A program made the position numbers and the translations under genes. This document shows positions 9,352-17,299 of a stretch of DNA of 64,000 nt, in pieces. This stretch comes from Oleiharenicola sp. (GTDB lineage Bacteria; Verrucomicrobiota; Verrucomicrobiia; Opitutales; Opitutaceae). The notes beneath the pieces were generated by a model. It had not been told where the DNA came from. It worked only from the letters and a program-made list of their open reading frames with translations, and ran no database searches. Position 1 is the first letter of the stretch; every line of letters starts with the position of its first letter. Location: contig JANYDW010000038.1 of NCBI GenBank assembly GCA_025363455.1, positions 1 through 64,000 on the forward strand, in the 5' to 3' direction.

Positions 9352-9771
9352 TCATTGCGTCGCCGCAACGAATGAATCCGGGCTATGCCAATCTCGCGGA
9401 TAGCGGCGCACCACTGCAGCATGCGTCTTTGCCGGATGATCGGCCAACTCAAGCTCCACGCCGGGCGAAGCCCGCAGTAATTCCGCGGAAGCCTCCGGGG
9501 GAGGCTCTTTCGACGTCATCCACTTCTGGCCGTCCCAGAAGGTATATTCGCCCCGTCCGGGGTTATGATAAATCTCGTAGTTTGAAATATAGATATACGT
9601 GGTCGGACCCAACAGAACCGCCGCGATCTCCTGCTTCGTGGGCGTCTGGGACCACCCGCCCCACGGCGGCGAATCGACGCAGCCAGCCAGCAGCATCACG
9701 ACCAACGCGCCCAAGCTGCTGCTGACCGCGAGTCTGACCCGATCAACGACGCTGATATTATTTTCGGTCAT
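9352..9771 (-). CDS. Putative lipoprotein
   Basis: A 139-residue protein with an N-terminal hydrophobic stretch ending in a lipobox (VVMLLAGC), so it should be lipidated at that Cys and exported. The mature part is short and Trp/Tyr-rich (TTYIYISNYEIYHNPGRGEYTFWDGQKWM), with no family I can name. The ATG at 9769-9771 puts the lipobox at about residues 24-30, a normal distance; the upstream ATG at 9825 would make an untypical leader. It precedes the class III PPK2 by 55 bp on the same strand and may be co-transcribed. Confidence 0.75.
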   Translation of the reverse strand: MTENNISVVDRVRLAVSSSLGALVVMLLAGCVDSPPWGGWSQTPTKQEIAAVLLGPTTYIYISNYEIYHNPGRGEYTFWDGQKWMTSKEPPPEASAELLRASPGVELELADHPAKTHAAVVRRYPRDWHSPDSFVAATQ

Positions 9772-9865
9772 GAATGATTGGACAGCCTGTGACGCCCCTT
9801 TGTGTGGGCGACTTCTCAATCCCAACGGCCGGGCGTTAGGGATGCGGGCCGCCGAAGAGGATACT

Positions 9866-10021
9866 TTAGGTCCGGGTCCGGAATCCGCCCGTCAAAAAGA
9901 CGACCAGACAAATCAGCAGGATCAAACCCAGCGCACTGCCCCCAAAAACCGGGCCGCCGAGATAAAAGCCGCCGCCGCCAAACAGGAGAAGCAACACAAT
10001 GATGAGAAGCAGAGTATTCAT
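9866..10021 (-). CDS. DUF3309-like small membrane protein
   Basis: A 51-residue peptide from the ATG at 10019-10021. It consists of two hydrophobic segments (NTLLLIIVLLLLFGG and ALGLILLICLVVFLTGG) joined by a Gly-rich turn. Size and layout match DUF3309 proteins, tiny inner-membrane proteins of unknown function often near stress genes. It lies about 94 bp upstream of the lipoprotein gene on the same strand. Confidence 0.7.
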   Translation of the reverse strand: MNTLLLIIVLLLLFGGGGFYLGGPVFGGSALGLILLICLVVFLTGGFRTRT

Positions 10022-10122
10022 GGGTGAAGGATAACCTTTGATGCCTTCCGCCAATATGGGGCCTTACCCGACTTTCCTCTACGGGTTGTGCCCCTCCCCT
10101 GTCTCGGCCCTGTCACAGCAGC

Positions 10123-10302
10123 CTAGCATTCCGTGACTTCCAATCCATCGATCTCTCCCTCAGTCACGCGGACTGCGACAGTCATTGGTCGGCAACATAC
10201 CTCGCAGTCCACAATGAACTCGGCGCTCCCCTCCGACTCATCGAAAGCCAGGGAAAAAGTCTCCCCACAATGCGGACATTCGATGGCAAGGGATTCATTC
10301 AT
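10123..10302 (-). CDS. CPXCG-motif cysteine-rich small protein
   Basis: A 59-residue reading frame from ATG (10300-10302) to TAG (10123-10125), found by reading the minus strand. The peptide begins MNESLAIECPHCGETFSL and continues to DCEVCCRPMTV, giving two Cys pairs spaced for one zinc site: CPHCG and CEVC. Both the CPHCG motif and the acidic C-terminal half match the CPXCG cysteine-rich family, conserved small proteins of unknown role. It is downstream of the HupE-like gene on the same strand, about 155 bp away. Confidence 0.85.
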   Translation of the reverse strand: MNESLAIECPHCGETFSLAFDESEGSAEFIVDCEVCCRPMTVAVRVTEGEIDGLEVTEC

Positions 10303-10358
10303 ATCGCTACAATGCGGGGGAGAGTTTTGAAAGCAACCGACTGCTCCTCCCGTTTTTT

Positions 10359-10448
10359 ACCACAAAGGCACGAAGGCATAATGGTCGGAATCAAGTCGGA
10401 GTTGGTCGATGGCGTTCCTCCGTGTCTTTGTGCCTTTGCGGTGAATCC
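10359..10448. repeat. Dispersed inverted repeat, family A copy 1 (ACCACAAAGGCACGAAGG)
   Basis: Left arm ACCACAAAGGCACGAAGGCA at 10359-10378 and right arm TGTCTTTGTGCCTTTGCGGT at 10423-10442, about 44 bp apart, followed by GAATCCTG. Related copies lie at 12251-12340, 23585-23676, 44391-44517 and 62519-62623. All are intergenic. Confidence 0.85.
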
Positions 10449-10457
10449 TGAATTGTC

Positions 10458-11600
10458 CTATCCGGCCAAAATCCGCTGCACGGTCCAGAACAACCCCACC
10501 GCCGCGATCGTCAGGCAGCACGGGATCATGATTCTCACCCGGAACCACGGCTTGTCCCGGAACCACCCGACCGCCAGTAACGCCAAACCGACGATGAACA
10601 GCTGGCCGAAATCGACACCAAAGTTAAAGCCCAGCAGGGCCATTAGGAATTGGTCTCGCGGAAACTTTACCTCACTCAGACTGCCTGCAAAACCCAGCCC
10701 ATGGACGAGCCCGAACGCAAATACCAGGACGAGCCGCGTTGGTCCCAGTTTGGGGCTAAAGATGTTTTCCAAGGCGATGCACGCGATGGAGAAGGCGATG
10801 AGCGGTTCGACATAGCGACCGGGCAGGCTGATGACACCATAGTGGGCCAGGAACAGCGTGGTGGCGTGCGCCACGGTGAAGATCGTCGTCTGGGCCACGA
10901 GCTTGCGCCAGGTCTGGCCAAGAAAGAACAGCGCGAGGACAAAGAGAATGTGGTCGAGCCCTTGGGGTACGATGTGCGTAAAACCCAGCCGCAGGTATTT
11001 GCCGAAATCACGCCACCAAGGTGGACGCGGTGCGAGCGTCTTCCAGTCGAAAGGCTCGCTTGGTCCCTCCTCGACCCAACCGCGGGAAATTACGCCAGCG
11101 GCCGGTGTCCCGACGGCAAACAACACCGGGTGGTCCACTCGCGCGCCGTAGGGCACCACCAACACCAGCGGGCCTCCGTTGGTCGGCAGCGCGGCGGTGA
11201 AGCGCAACACCGTAGACCGGTCCTGCGCTGGATCCTGAAAAGCCGCGGCGGGAAGCTTGGGCATGGTAAAGCTCTGCAGTGTCAGCCGCAACGGCTGGTC
11301 GCCCGCATAGAATTGGAGGGCCTCACGGATCTCCGGCAACGCCTGCGTGACGGCAGCCTGCTGCGTTTCGGCGGGGGCGGCGGTGAGAGCGTAATACCCG
11401 TTCCGTTTTGGCAGAACGAGGCCCAGGTCATATTCCACGGTTATGTTAACCACACCCGGCTCAGCAAACATCGCCTCCACCTTGGTGAAGACCAGACCGT
11501 GCGCGTGCGCTGCAGCCACCGTCAGGAAAAAAAGGGCCAGCAGGGCGACGGTGGAGAACAAGCGGTGCGTGACCGTGGGACTGCTATTGGGATGATTCAC
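10458..11600 (-). CDS. HupE/UreJ_2-family membrane protein
   Basis: A 380-residue integral membrane protein. An N-terminal export signal (FSTVALLALFFLTVAAAHAHG) precedes a beta-rich exported region to about residue 190. The C-terminal half has about six membrane spans containing GFTHIVPQGLDHILFVLALF, the His-rich signature of the HupE/UreJ_2 group; relatives of HupE are linked to nickel or cobalt uptake, but members with this extra exported domain are uncharacterised. I placed the start at the GTG 11598-11600, which gives a normal 35-residue leader; the first ATG in frame (11732) would add 44 residues of unlikely sequence. No metal enzyme is nearby. Confidence 0.85.
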   Translation of the reverse strand: MNHPNSSPTVTHRLFSTVALLALFFLTVAAAHAHGLVFTKVEAMFAEPGVVNITVEYDLGLVLPKRNGYYALTAAPAETQQAAVTQALPEIREALQFYAGDQPLRLTLQSFTMPKLPAAAFQDPAQDRSTVLRFTAALPTNGGPLVLVVPYGARVDHPVLFAVGTPAAGVISRGWVEEGPSEPFDWKTLAPRPPWWRDFGKYLRLGFTHIVPQGLDHILFVLALFFLGQTWRKLVAQTTIFTVAHATTLFLAHYGVISLPGRYVEPLIAFSIACIALENIFSPKLGPTRLVLVFAFGLVHGLGFAGSLSEVKFPRDQFLMALLGFNFGVDFGQLFIVGLALLAVGWFRDKPWFRVRIMIPCCLTIAAVGLFWTVQRILAG

Positions 11601-11843
11601 TTGGAGCGGGACGCCGCACAAAAGACGGTGCAGGAGCCGCTGACAAGACGTGAGCGCCCAACGCCCCGATGGTGTCGCTGCGTTGGAGCATAGCGACAAC
11701 GTGGCAGAACCACGCTTTCGCAGGAGGCTCAAGCGCGGCTACTGTCGGGACGTAAAACCCCTCCTACAGCCGGAGAAGCAAGATCCCGCCCGTGAATCTT
11801 TCATCGTTGATTCAATAATTGGCCCGGATTCAGTGTCCGGCGC

Positions 11844-12224
11844 ATGGAAAGCAGTCCCTTTTTCGACGTCAGGCTGAACCTCCCTCATGCGGGGCGCATC
11901 TCCCGTCGCTTGCTCACGATCCTGCATGGCGACGGCCATGATCACACGGACGCTGCTGCGACCATCGCCCAGCTGGTCGACCTGCTCGACCCCTTTTACG
12001 AGAGCGATGAAAACCCGCGTCCCGACAAGGCCGCCCGGGTGCGCCTGCAGGCCGCTGAACTCGGCCGCGTGTTCGTGGATCAAGTCGAGGTCGAGCGACT
12101 GGGCCACGATCGCCTCGGCCAATGTGTCCGCAATCTTTTCGAGTGTCTCGAGTTCGGCCGCGAAGGCGCGGCCATTTCGCTACGAGCCGGCGAGGAGCCC
12201 GGATCGATGCAGCGCCCGCGGTAG
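11844..12224 (+). CDS. Hypothetical protein
   Basis: A 126-residue protein starting MESSPFFDVRLNLPHAGR. Third codon positions are mostly G or C in this frame (CTC, CTG, ATC, GCC), unlike the overlapping minus-strand frame at 11739-12122, which I take as a shadow. It has no signal peptide or membrane segment. Acidic and helical, with a DPFYESDENPRPDKAARVRLQAAELGR core. I know of no family. Upstream, 11601-11843 holds no clear gene; the sequence AAACCCCTCCTACAGCC there recurs near 40093. Confidence 0.6.
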   Translation: MESSPFFDVRLNLPHAGRISRRLLTILHGDGHDHTDAAATIAQLVDLLDPFYESDENPRPDKAARVRLQAAELGRVFVDQVEVERLGHDRLGQCVRNLFECLEFGREGAAISLRAGEEPGSMQRPR

Positions 12225-12250
12225 CATTGGAACAACCCAATCCTTGTGTT

Positions 12251-12340
12251 CACCAGAGAGGCACGAAGGCACAAAGTGATATCCCTCGCTCTGGATTGAT
12301 CCGAGAGCTTTGTGTCTCTGTGCCTTTGTGGTAAATCCTG
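12251..12340. repeat. Dispersed inverted repeat, family A copy 2
   Basis: Left arm includes AGGCACGAAGGCACAAAG (12259-12276); right arm CTTTGTGTCTCTGTGCCTTTGTGGT (in two parts, 12308-12332), then AAATCCTG. Same family as 10359-10448. It lies between two plus-strand hypothetical genes. A pyrimidine-rich tract (about 12378-12425) follows directly before the next ATG. Confidence 0.85.
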
Positions 12341-12426
12341 TTTGGATAGCTTGCAGCGCCCCACCAAACCCGCATTCTCCCGTCTCCCGTCTCTCGTCTT
12401 CCGCCCCCTCTCTCCTGTCTCCCTTT

Positions 12427-13074
12427 ATGTCCGACCCCAATGCCGAGTTTGACCACGCCGTGCTGGATAAGATTGACCAGAGCGCCATCGGCGCGGTGCC
12501 CACCACCCCCGCTTATCAGGACGCCCTCCGGCGGCTCTATGCCGCGCAACAGGTCTATACCAGCGCCGATCACAAGGGCGGGCATGTCACGGCCCGCTCG
12601 CTGATCCAGCTACCATCCTTTCACGCGAACAACCTGGAGGCCTTCATCGCCGGGGAGATTTCAGATGATCTGCTTGAAAGCAGCGCCAGCATCTACGACC
12701 GCTACGTGCATTCCCTGCCCCTCGATCTCCGCGCCAAGGCGGACAAGTTGCGTCTGATGGTGATCGGCAAGGCGGTCCATCATCGCGCCAAGGCGGGCCA
12801 TGCCACGGTCCATGACCCGATGCACACGCTCTTCCTCGTGCCCGGCACCGGGCCGCACCCGGGTTTGCCGGGCAACTACCTCCACGGCTCGATCTTTCAT
12901 GTCGGCGACGAAGTGACGGGGTCCTGGGCGGTGCATGTGCATGATTCCGACGATGGCGCCTCACTATTTAATACGCCGAAATTGCCCGAGGCCCTCGCCA
13001 AGCTGCAGGAAGTCCTTGCCAGCGCACCCTTCCATTTGAACGAACTCGAGGGGCTCGGCTTCAAGCTGACGTGA
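12427..13074 (+). CDS. Hypothetical protein
   Basis: A 215-residue protein beginning MSDPNAEFDHAVLDKIDQ. I chose ATG 12427 because the 39 codons in frame before it are encoded by a repeat and a pyrimidine tract. No signal peptide. The middle part is His-rich (KAVHHRAKAGHATVHDPMH, GNYLHGSIFHVGDEVTGSW, AVHVHDSDDG), which could bind metal, but no family motif is recognised. It is followed by a family D hairpin repeat and then the convergent fusion gene. Confidence 0.7.
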   Translation: MSDPNAEFDHAVLDKIDQSAIGAVPTTPAYQDALRRLYAAQQVYTSADHKGGHVTARSLIQLPSFHANNLEAFIAGEISDDLLESSASIYDRYVHSLPLDLRAKADKLRLMVIGKAVHHRAKAGHATVHDPMHTLFLVPGTGPHPGLPGNYLHGSIFHVGDEVTGSWAVHVHDSDDGASLFNTPKLPEALAKLQEVLASAPFHLNELEGLGFKLT

Positions 13075-13083
13075 GGATCTAAA

Positions 13084-13148
13084 GGTAGGGCGGGACCGCT
13101 GGGCCCGCCGCAAACGACGGCCGTCGCGCCCAGCGGTCGCGCCCTACC
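13084..13148. repeat. Dispersed hairpin repeat, family D copy 1 (GGTAGGGCGGGACCGCTGGGC)
   Basis: A near-perfect 65-bp palindrome beginning GGTAGGGCG and ending CGCCCTACC, with the 13-20 bp arms pairing GACCGCTGGGC with GCCCAGCGGTC. Other copies are at 18875-18938 and 25039-25104. Here it separates two convergent genes and could serve as their terminator. Confidence 0.85.
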
Positions 13149-13151
13149 CGC

Positions 13152-14675
13152 TCATTTCTCCACCGGCCTCCGCCCAAAACCCCACGCAAAGGACGTCTTC
13201 AGTTTCTCGCTGCCGCCGAGCCGCACGCCGTGGAACATCGTTTCAGCCATTGCCGTCGACTTTAACAGCCGTGCGACGTCAAGCATCAGCTCGGCATCCG
13301 CGGCCAGCCGCTCCACATCCTCGCCGGGATAACCCGCCCAATATTTCAGGTCGTGCAGGAAACCGGCCGGGTAAAGGCTTTCGCCCTTCCAGTCGTCGAA
13401 CCAGCCCGTGCAGCCGTCGCTTTTGAAGGGCCGCACCGGCGGATCGCGCTCAATTTTCCGCCACAGGTCATGCAACCCGTAGTGCTCGCAGATTTCCTTG
13501 ATGCGCGGAAGGGTAACCTCGGTGTTTATGGCCGGAAGTTCAAAGGCAGGGCGCGTCATCCCTAACGCGCTTGCCTGGTCCGTCCTCTGTCCTCTGATCT
13601 CTGTCTTCTGATCCACCCCCAACGCCGCGCGGATCTTCGCTGCCACGGGCGCAAGCTCGGTCAGCGGGAAAGGGTCCCCCGGCCGCTTCGGCGGTGGCGG
13701 GGCGTCCGCCTGTCCCGAGCTGCCCTCGGCGGGCGGTGTCGGGGCATCCCCCGCAAACCTCGGGATGATGTGCAGGTGGGCATGGAAGACCGCCTGCCCG
13801 GCCGCTTTACCCGAATTCATCTGCAGCATGAATCCTTCCGTCCGCAGATCGGTGCGCTGGAGGGCGGCGATCAGGATCTGCGCCACGTCCGTCAGGTGAT
13901 GCATCGTATCAGCCGGCACGGTCATGAATGTTTCCGCGTGCTGGTTCGGCACGATCAGGATGTGCCCGGGGTTGCGGGCTCCCAGGCTGAGAAATGCTGT
14001 CACCTGGCCATCACGGTACACGATTCCCTCCTGCTGGCGGCGGCCGGCAGCGATCTCGCAGAACGGGCACGGCGCGGACGACCCGGGCACCATGATACGC
14101 AGGTTTCGGTACTCCACCTTCATTTTAAGCCCGCCATGGATCTGGAGACCCAGTGGCGCCGGCCCGGAAAACTTTTCGTCCGTGTAATGCGACGCCGGCT
14201 GACCGTTGATCCAGACCGTGAAGTCCGCTCCCTTGGCCTCGAGGCGAAACGTGTTCCACTGCCCCTCGGGATGCATGAGCTGAGCCGCGGTCTTCGCTTG
14301 GCCCGCCTCGGGATACTTGATCTTGCTGTCCACATAGAATGAGCCGGTCATGTCATGCTTGAGGCTGCGCGACACCCCGAGCTGGAGCTGAATGTCGGGT
14401 TTCCGCATCTCCACCCCACTGTCGATCTCGCCCGTCCAGCGGACGTCGAACTCCAGGACAAAGTCGCCGTATTCCCGGTCTGTCCAGAGGTAGCTCTCCT
14501 TCAACTGCCCTGTGCTTTCGCCAATGAGAACCCCGTCCTCTACCCGCCAGAACTTGTCTCGATCCGTCGCATGCCAGCCGCTCAGATCGCGACCGTTGAA
14601 AATCGGCTCCAGTTTAGGGGATTCCGCGGCCACCGCCACCGTGAGCAGGGCAATAAACAGAAGGGGTGAACGCAT
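13152..14675 (-). CDS. DUF1080 - HIT - DUF1353-like three-domain fusion protein
   Basis: A 507-residue exported protein with signal peptide (RSPLLFIALLTVAVAAES). Residues about 22-195 are a DUF1080/3-keto-disaccharide-hydrolase-like beta-sandwich (EPIFNGRDLSGWHATD). Residues about 203-312 form a histidine-triad nucleotide-binding domain: CPFCEI at the start and HAHLHIIPR at about 298-306. A Pro-rich linker then leads to residues 355-366, which are encoded by an intergenic-type repeat (13579-13614). From M373 on, a third domain shares the HDxxY...ADAxL pattern with the DUF1353 protein next door. HIT enzymes are cytoplasmic, so the fusion to an exported domain is odd. It may be a true fusion or two or three genes that lost their stops. 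Confidence 0.75.
   Translation of the reverse strand: MRSPLLFIALLTVAVAAESPKLEPIFNGRDLSGWHATDRDKFWRVEDGVLIGESTGQLKESYLWTDREYGDFVLEFDVRWTGEIDSGVEMRKPDIQLQLGVSRSLKHDMTGSFYVDSKIKYPEAGQAKTAAQLMHPEGQWNTFRLEAKGADFTVWINGQPASHYTDEKFSGPAPLGLQIHGGLKMKVEYRNLRIMVPGSSAPCPFCEIAAGRRQQEGIVYRDGQVTAFLSLGARNPGHILIVPNQHAETFMTVPADTMHHLTDVAQILIAALQRTDLRTEGFMLQMNSGKAAGQAVFHAHLHIIPRFAGDAPTPPAEGSSGQADAPPPPKRPGDPFPLTELAPVAAKIRAALGVDQKTEIRGQRTDQASALGMTRPAFELPAINTEVTLPRIKEICEHYGLHDLWRKIERDPPVRPFKSDGCTGWFDDWKGESLYPAGFLHDLKYWAGYPGEDVERLAADAELMLDVARLLKSTAMAETMFHGVRLGGSEKLKTSFAWGFGRRPVEK
13579..13614. repeat. Word repeat, family F (TCTGTCCTCTGATCTCTGTC), inside a coding frame
   Basis: The plus strand reads as a chain of TCTG/CTCTG words, as in the intergenic copies at 14791-14822, 18944-18973 and (inverted) 24965-24997. 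Here it lies in frame inside the fusion gene and encodes a DQKTEIRGQRTDQ linker. Confidence 0.75.
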
Positions 14676-14790
14676 GGGGAATTCTTGCCCACGGATTATA
14701 CGGATAGCACGAATGAAACAGACCGGATCAGAAAAGTAATTCCCGGGAGATAACTCGGTTGGGTCCTATGAGATCTTCTGTCGGTTCGGG

Positions 14791-14822
14791 CTGACTTCTA
14801 TCCTCTGACCTCTGTCATCTGC
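14791..14822. repeat. Word repeat, family F, intergenic copy
   Basis: CTGACTTCTATCCTCTGACC followed by TCTGTCATCTG, between the fusion gene and the DUF1353 gene. The rest of the 14676-14830 gap holds a remnant of another repeat type (CACGGATTATACGGATAGCA, about 14690) and no gene. Confidence 0.7.
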
Positions 14823-14830
14823 TCCCCGCC

Positions 14831-15238
14831 CTACCCCCAGTGGTTACCACCAAAAGCCCGGACTGCCTGGTAGACCGAGTTGCGGACCATTGGGCTCGCG
14901 CCGCACACCTCCATGCCCTCGCGCAGCACGGCATCGGCCTGCTCCCGAATGTAGGTGAAGCCGTCGGGCAGCGTGCCCTTGCACGAATACATGAAATCGT
15001 GGATCACCGACGGCCAGGCGATGATAGGGTCCTCCGGATCGAGAAACTCCCAGGCCGCGCGCGGGATGCCGGCGAAGTCGGTTTCAAATCCGCGAGGCGC
15101 GGTGATGATCCGACCCAGCTTGTCGGAGACGTAGGCAAAGGAGCGGGTCACAGCGTAGAGCTGCGCGAAGCCTCCCTTCTGCTTGATCTCCCCAACGGAA
15201 TAGGAACGCAGGTACAGCTGGCTGATGAACTTGCTCAT
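14831..15238 (-). CDS. DUF1353 family protein
   Basis: A 135-residue protein with the DUF1353 pattern: a first part with beta-strands (APRGFETDFAGIPRAAWEF) and a helix with the conserved IHDFMY motif and ADAVLREGM. DUF1353 is found in phages and bacteria; function unknown. No phage genes surround it here. It lies upstream of the DUF1080-HIT fusion on the same strand, whose C-terminal domain looks related, so the pair may be a tandem duplication or an old two-gene unit. Confidence 0.88.
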   Translation of the reverse strand: MSKFISQLYLRSYSVGEIKQKGGFAQLYAVTRSFAYVSDKLGRIITAPRGFETDFAGIPRAAWEFLDPEDPIIAWPSVIHDFMYSCKGTLPDGFTYIREQADAVLREGMEVCGASPMVRNSVYQAVRAFGGNHWG

Positions 15239-15452
15239 GAGGATGATGGGGTTCGAAAACGGCCGGAGGAATGAGATTCAGCAAACAAACCGTCTTTCCC
15301 GAAGGCTGCGGCGCTAGACTTGGACTCCCGGGCCCACTGGTCAATGACAGGAAGCGACCAGGTCGCTTCGAACCCTAAACTGATTAACCGCCGCGATACG
15401 GCGACACAGAGAAATGCCTTCCGCCGCGACTGGGTGGTGCTAGCCTCCGCCC

Positions 15453-16523
15453 ATGAAAATCCGCTGCGCCCGCCCGCTCCTGTGCTGCGTTGTCCTGCTG
15501 ATGTCATCGCAGATGGGAGCGGCTGAACCGACGCCCACGTCGGTCGCAGTGCCACGTCCCGCGATTGTGAGCCGGGCGGACACCCTGCCGCGTAAGGTCA
15601 TCGTCGCTTCGGCCGTTGCCGACATCAACGGCCCCGTGGAGGCGCGGCTGACAAAAATCGGCGGGATGATTGACGACGCGGCCCGGCAGGCGTCCACGCA
15701 GTATCCCAGCCACGGGCTCGATCTGATGGTGTTCCCGGAGTTTACCCTCCTGCGCGAGAGTGGCATCACCGCAGCGGAGCGCGCCGTGTCCCTGACCGGC
15801 CCGGTGCTCGAGACCCTTGGGGCCAAGGCGCGCGAACACCATACGTGGCTCATCGTGCCGATGACGCTGCAGGAGGAAGGCGCCGGTGTTCGCTTCAGCA
15901 ATGCCGCGGTTCTCCTGGATCGGACTGGGCGCGTCGCGGGAATTTTTAGGAAGGTGCACCCGATCGCCGACGAACACGGCGGATTCGAGGGTGGCGTCAC
16001 CCCGGGAGGCGGCTACCCGGTCTTCGATTGTGACTTTGGCCGGCTGGGCATTCTCATCTGTTGGGACATGGCTTATCCTGAGGCGTGGGCCGCCTTGGCG
16101 GCAGGAGGGGCGGAACTCGTGGCATTGCCGTCCGCCTCGCCGCAGAACCTTCGGCCGATGGCGGCGGCGTTGCGTCATCGGTACTACGTGGTCAACAGCG
16201 CGCCCCGGGACAACGCTTCGGTGTTCGATCCCATCGGCCGGACGGTCGCGCAGCAAACGATCGCCCCCGGCGTGGTGGTGCACCAGATCGATCTCTCGTT
16301 CGCGATTCTGCACTGGAGCGAGACCCTGCACGAAGGTCGGGCGTTAACGGACCGGTTTCTCGCCGGCGGCAGCTATTCGACGCGCGAAGACACGGGCGTG
16401 TTCTGGTCCGACGACCCGACGCGCAGCATCGGAACGATAATCCGCGAGCTCGGCCTGCACGAAATGCCCGCCGAGATCGAGCGCATGGAAGCCGCCCGCC
16501 TCAAGGCCATCGGCCCGCGCTGA
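15453..16523 (+). CDS. Exported carbon-nitrogen hydrolase (nitrilase superfamily)
   Basis: A 356-residue nitrilase-fold amidase or nitrilase. The catalytic triad is visible: Glu96 in MVFPEFTLL, Lys167 in FRKVHPIADE and Cys203 in GILICWDMAYPEAW. An N-terminal signal peptide (LLCCVVLLMSSQMGAAE) predicts export, which is unusual for the mostly cytoplasmic superfamily but known in some branches. The ATG is at 15453. The substrate cannot be predicted. It stands alone on the plus strand, with a 214-bp upstream gap to the divergent DUF1353 gene. Confidence 0.9.
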   Translation: MKIRCARPLLCCVVLLMSSQMGAAEPTPTSVAVPRPAIVSRADTLPRKVIVASAVADINGPVEARLTKIGGMIDDAARQASTQYPSHGLDLMVFPEFTLLRESGITAAERAVSLTGPVLETLGAKAREHHTWLIVPMTLQEEGAGVRFSNAAVLLDRTGRVAGIFRKVHPIADEHGGFEGGVTPGGGYPVFDCDFGRLGILICWDMAYPEAWAALAAGGAELVALPSASPQNLRPMAAALRHRYYVVNSAPRDNASVFDPIGRTVAQQTIAPGVVVHQIDLSFAILHWSETLHEGRALTDRFLAGGSYSTREDTGVFWSDDPTRSIGTIIRELGLHEMPAEIERMEAARLKAIGPR

Positions 16524-16697
16524 AGAAGTCTTAGGATTAGGAACCAAATGCCAATTTCAACCATTACCTCTCCCACGTCGATATTTCCGGCTTCAGTCAG
16601 AGGGCTTTTTGTGTGAGATTCTCAGGACTCAGCTTTCAGCCCTCAGGTTTCACGTCCCTCCGTTCTCTGTCCTCCCCGTTCCCCTCCTCCCCACCCC

Positions 16698-17258
16698 ATG
16701 AATTCCCTCCTCGCCCTTTGGTTGCCGATCCTGCTCAGCGCAGTGGTCGTGTTCGTGATCAGTTCCCTCATCCACATGGTCGTCAAATGGCATGCGGCCG
16801 ATTACCACGGTTTGGCCAACGAGGACGCCGTGCGCGCCGCGATCCGGGCCGGCAATCCTGCCCCCGGCGGATATGTGATGCCCTATTGCAAGGACATGAA
16901 GGACATGGCCAGCGATGCCATGGTGAAGAAGTACCAGGAGGGCCCGGTGGGACACATCACGCTCGGGTCGGCCGGCGCGCCCAAGATGGGCAAGTATCTT
17001 GGCTTGTGGTTTCTTTGGAGCTTGGCGGTCGCGGTGGTCGCGGCGTTCATCGTGGCGCAGCTGATCGGCCTGGACCCTGAGCGGGCGCGGGCGGCGGCCA
17101 AACTCGTCGGGGCCGTTACTTTCATCGCCTATGGCTTCGGGTCGGTCTCGGAATCGATCTGGATGATGCGCCCTTGGTCAGTGACAGCGAAGAATCTGCT
17201 CGACGCCGCTCTCTATGCCATCGGCTCCGGCCTGGTGTTTTTCTACCTCTGGCCCTGA
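16698..17258 (+). CDS. Conserved hypothetical membrane protein
   Basis: A 186-residue protein with an N-terminal membrane span (LLALWLPILLSAVVVFVISSL, in part), a soluble loop of about 75 residues and three further hydrophobic segments at the C-terminus. The loop contains HMVVKWHAADYHGLANED and PAPGGYVMPYCKDMKDM. I do not recognise a family. The ATG at 16698 directly follows a pyrimidine-rich tract made of repeat words (CTCAGGACTCAGCTTTCAGC, about 16620-16690). Confidence 0.75.
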   Translation: MNSLLALWLPILLSAVVVFVISSLIHMVVKWHAADYHGLANEDAVRAAIRAGNPAPGGYVMPYCKDMKDMASDAMVKKYQEGPVGHITLGSAGAPKMGKYLGLWFLWSLAVAVVAAFIVAQLIGLDPERARAAAKLVGAVTFIAYGFGSVSESIWMMRPWSVTAKNLLDAALYAIGSGLVFFYLWP

Positions 17259-17299
17259 CTTTCCAAGGCACGGTCCGCCGGGACTCGGGCCCTCCCAAC

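Noticed and set aside
11739-12122. Minus-strand 127-codon frame opposite the hypothetical gene at 11844
   Set aside because: Codon bias favours the plus strand, and this frame extends into sequence with no coding look. Kept as a shadow, though neither strand has a known homologue I can name.
12241-12340. CRISPR array (repeated short words)
   Set aside because: Words are arms of inverted repeats with one spacer only and no cas genes.
13152-15238. Prophage remnant, because DUF1353 occurs in phages
   Set aside because: No other phage gene, integrase or att site is nearby; neighbours are ordinary chromosomal genes.
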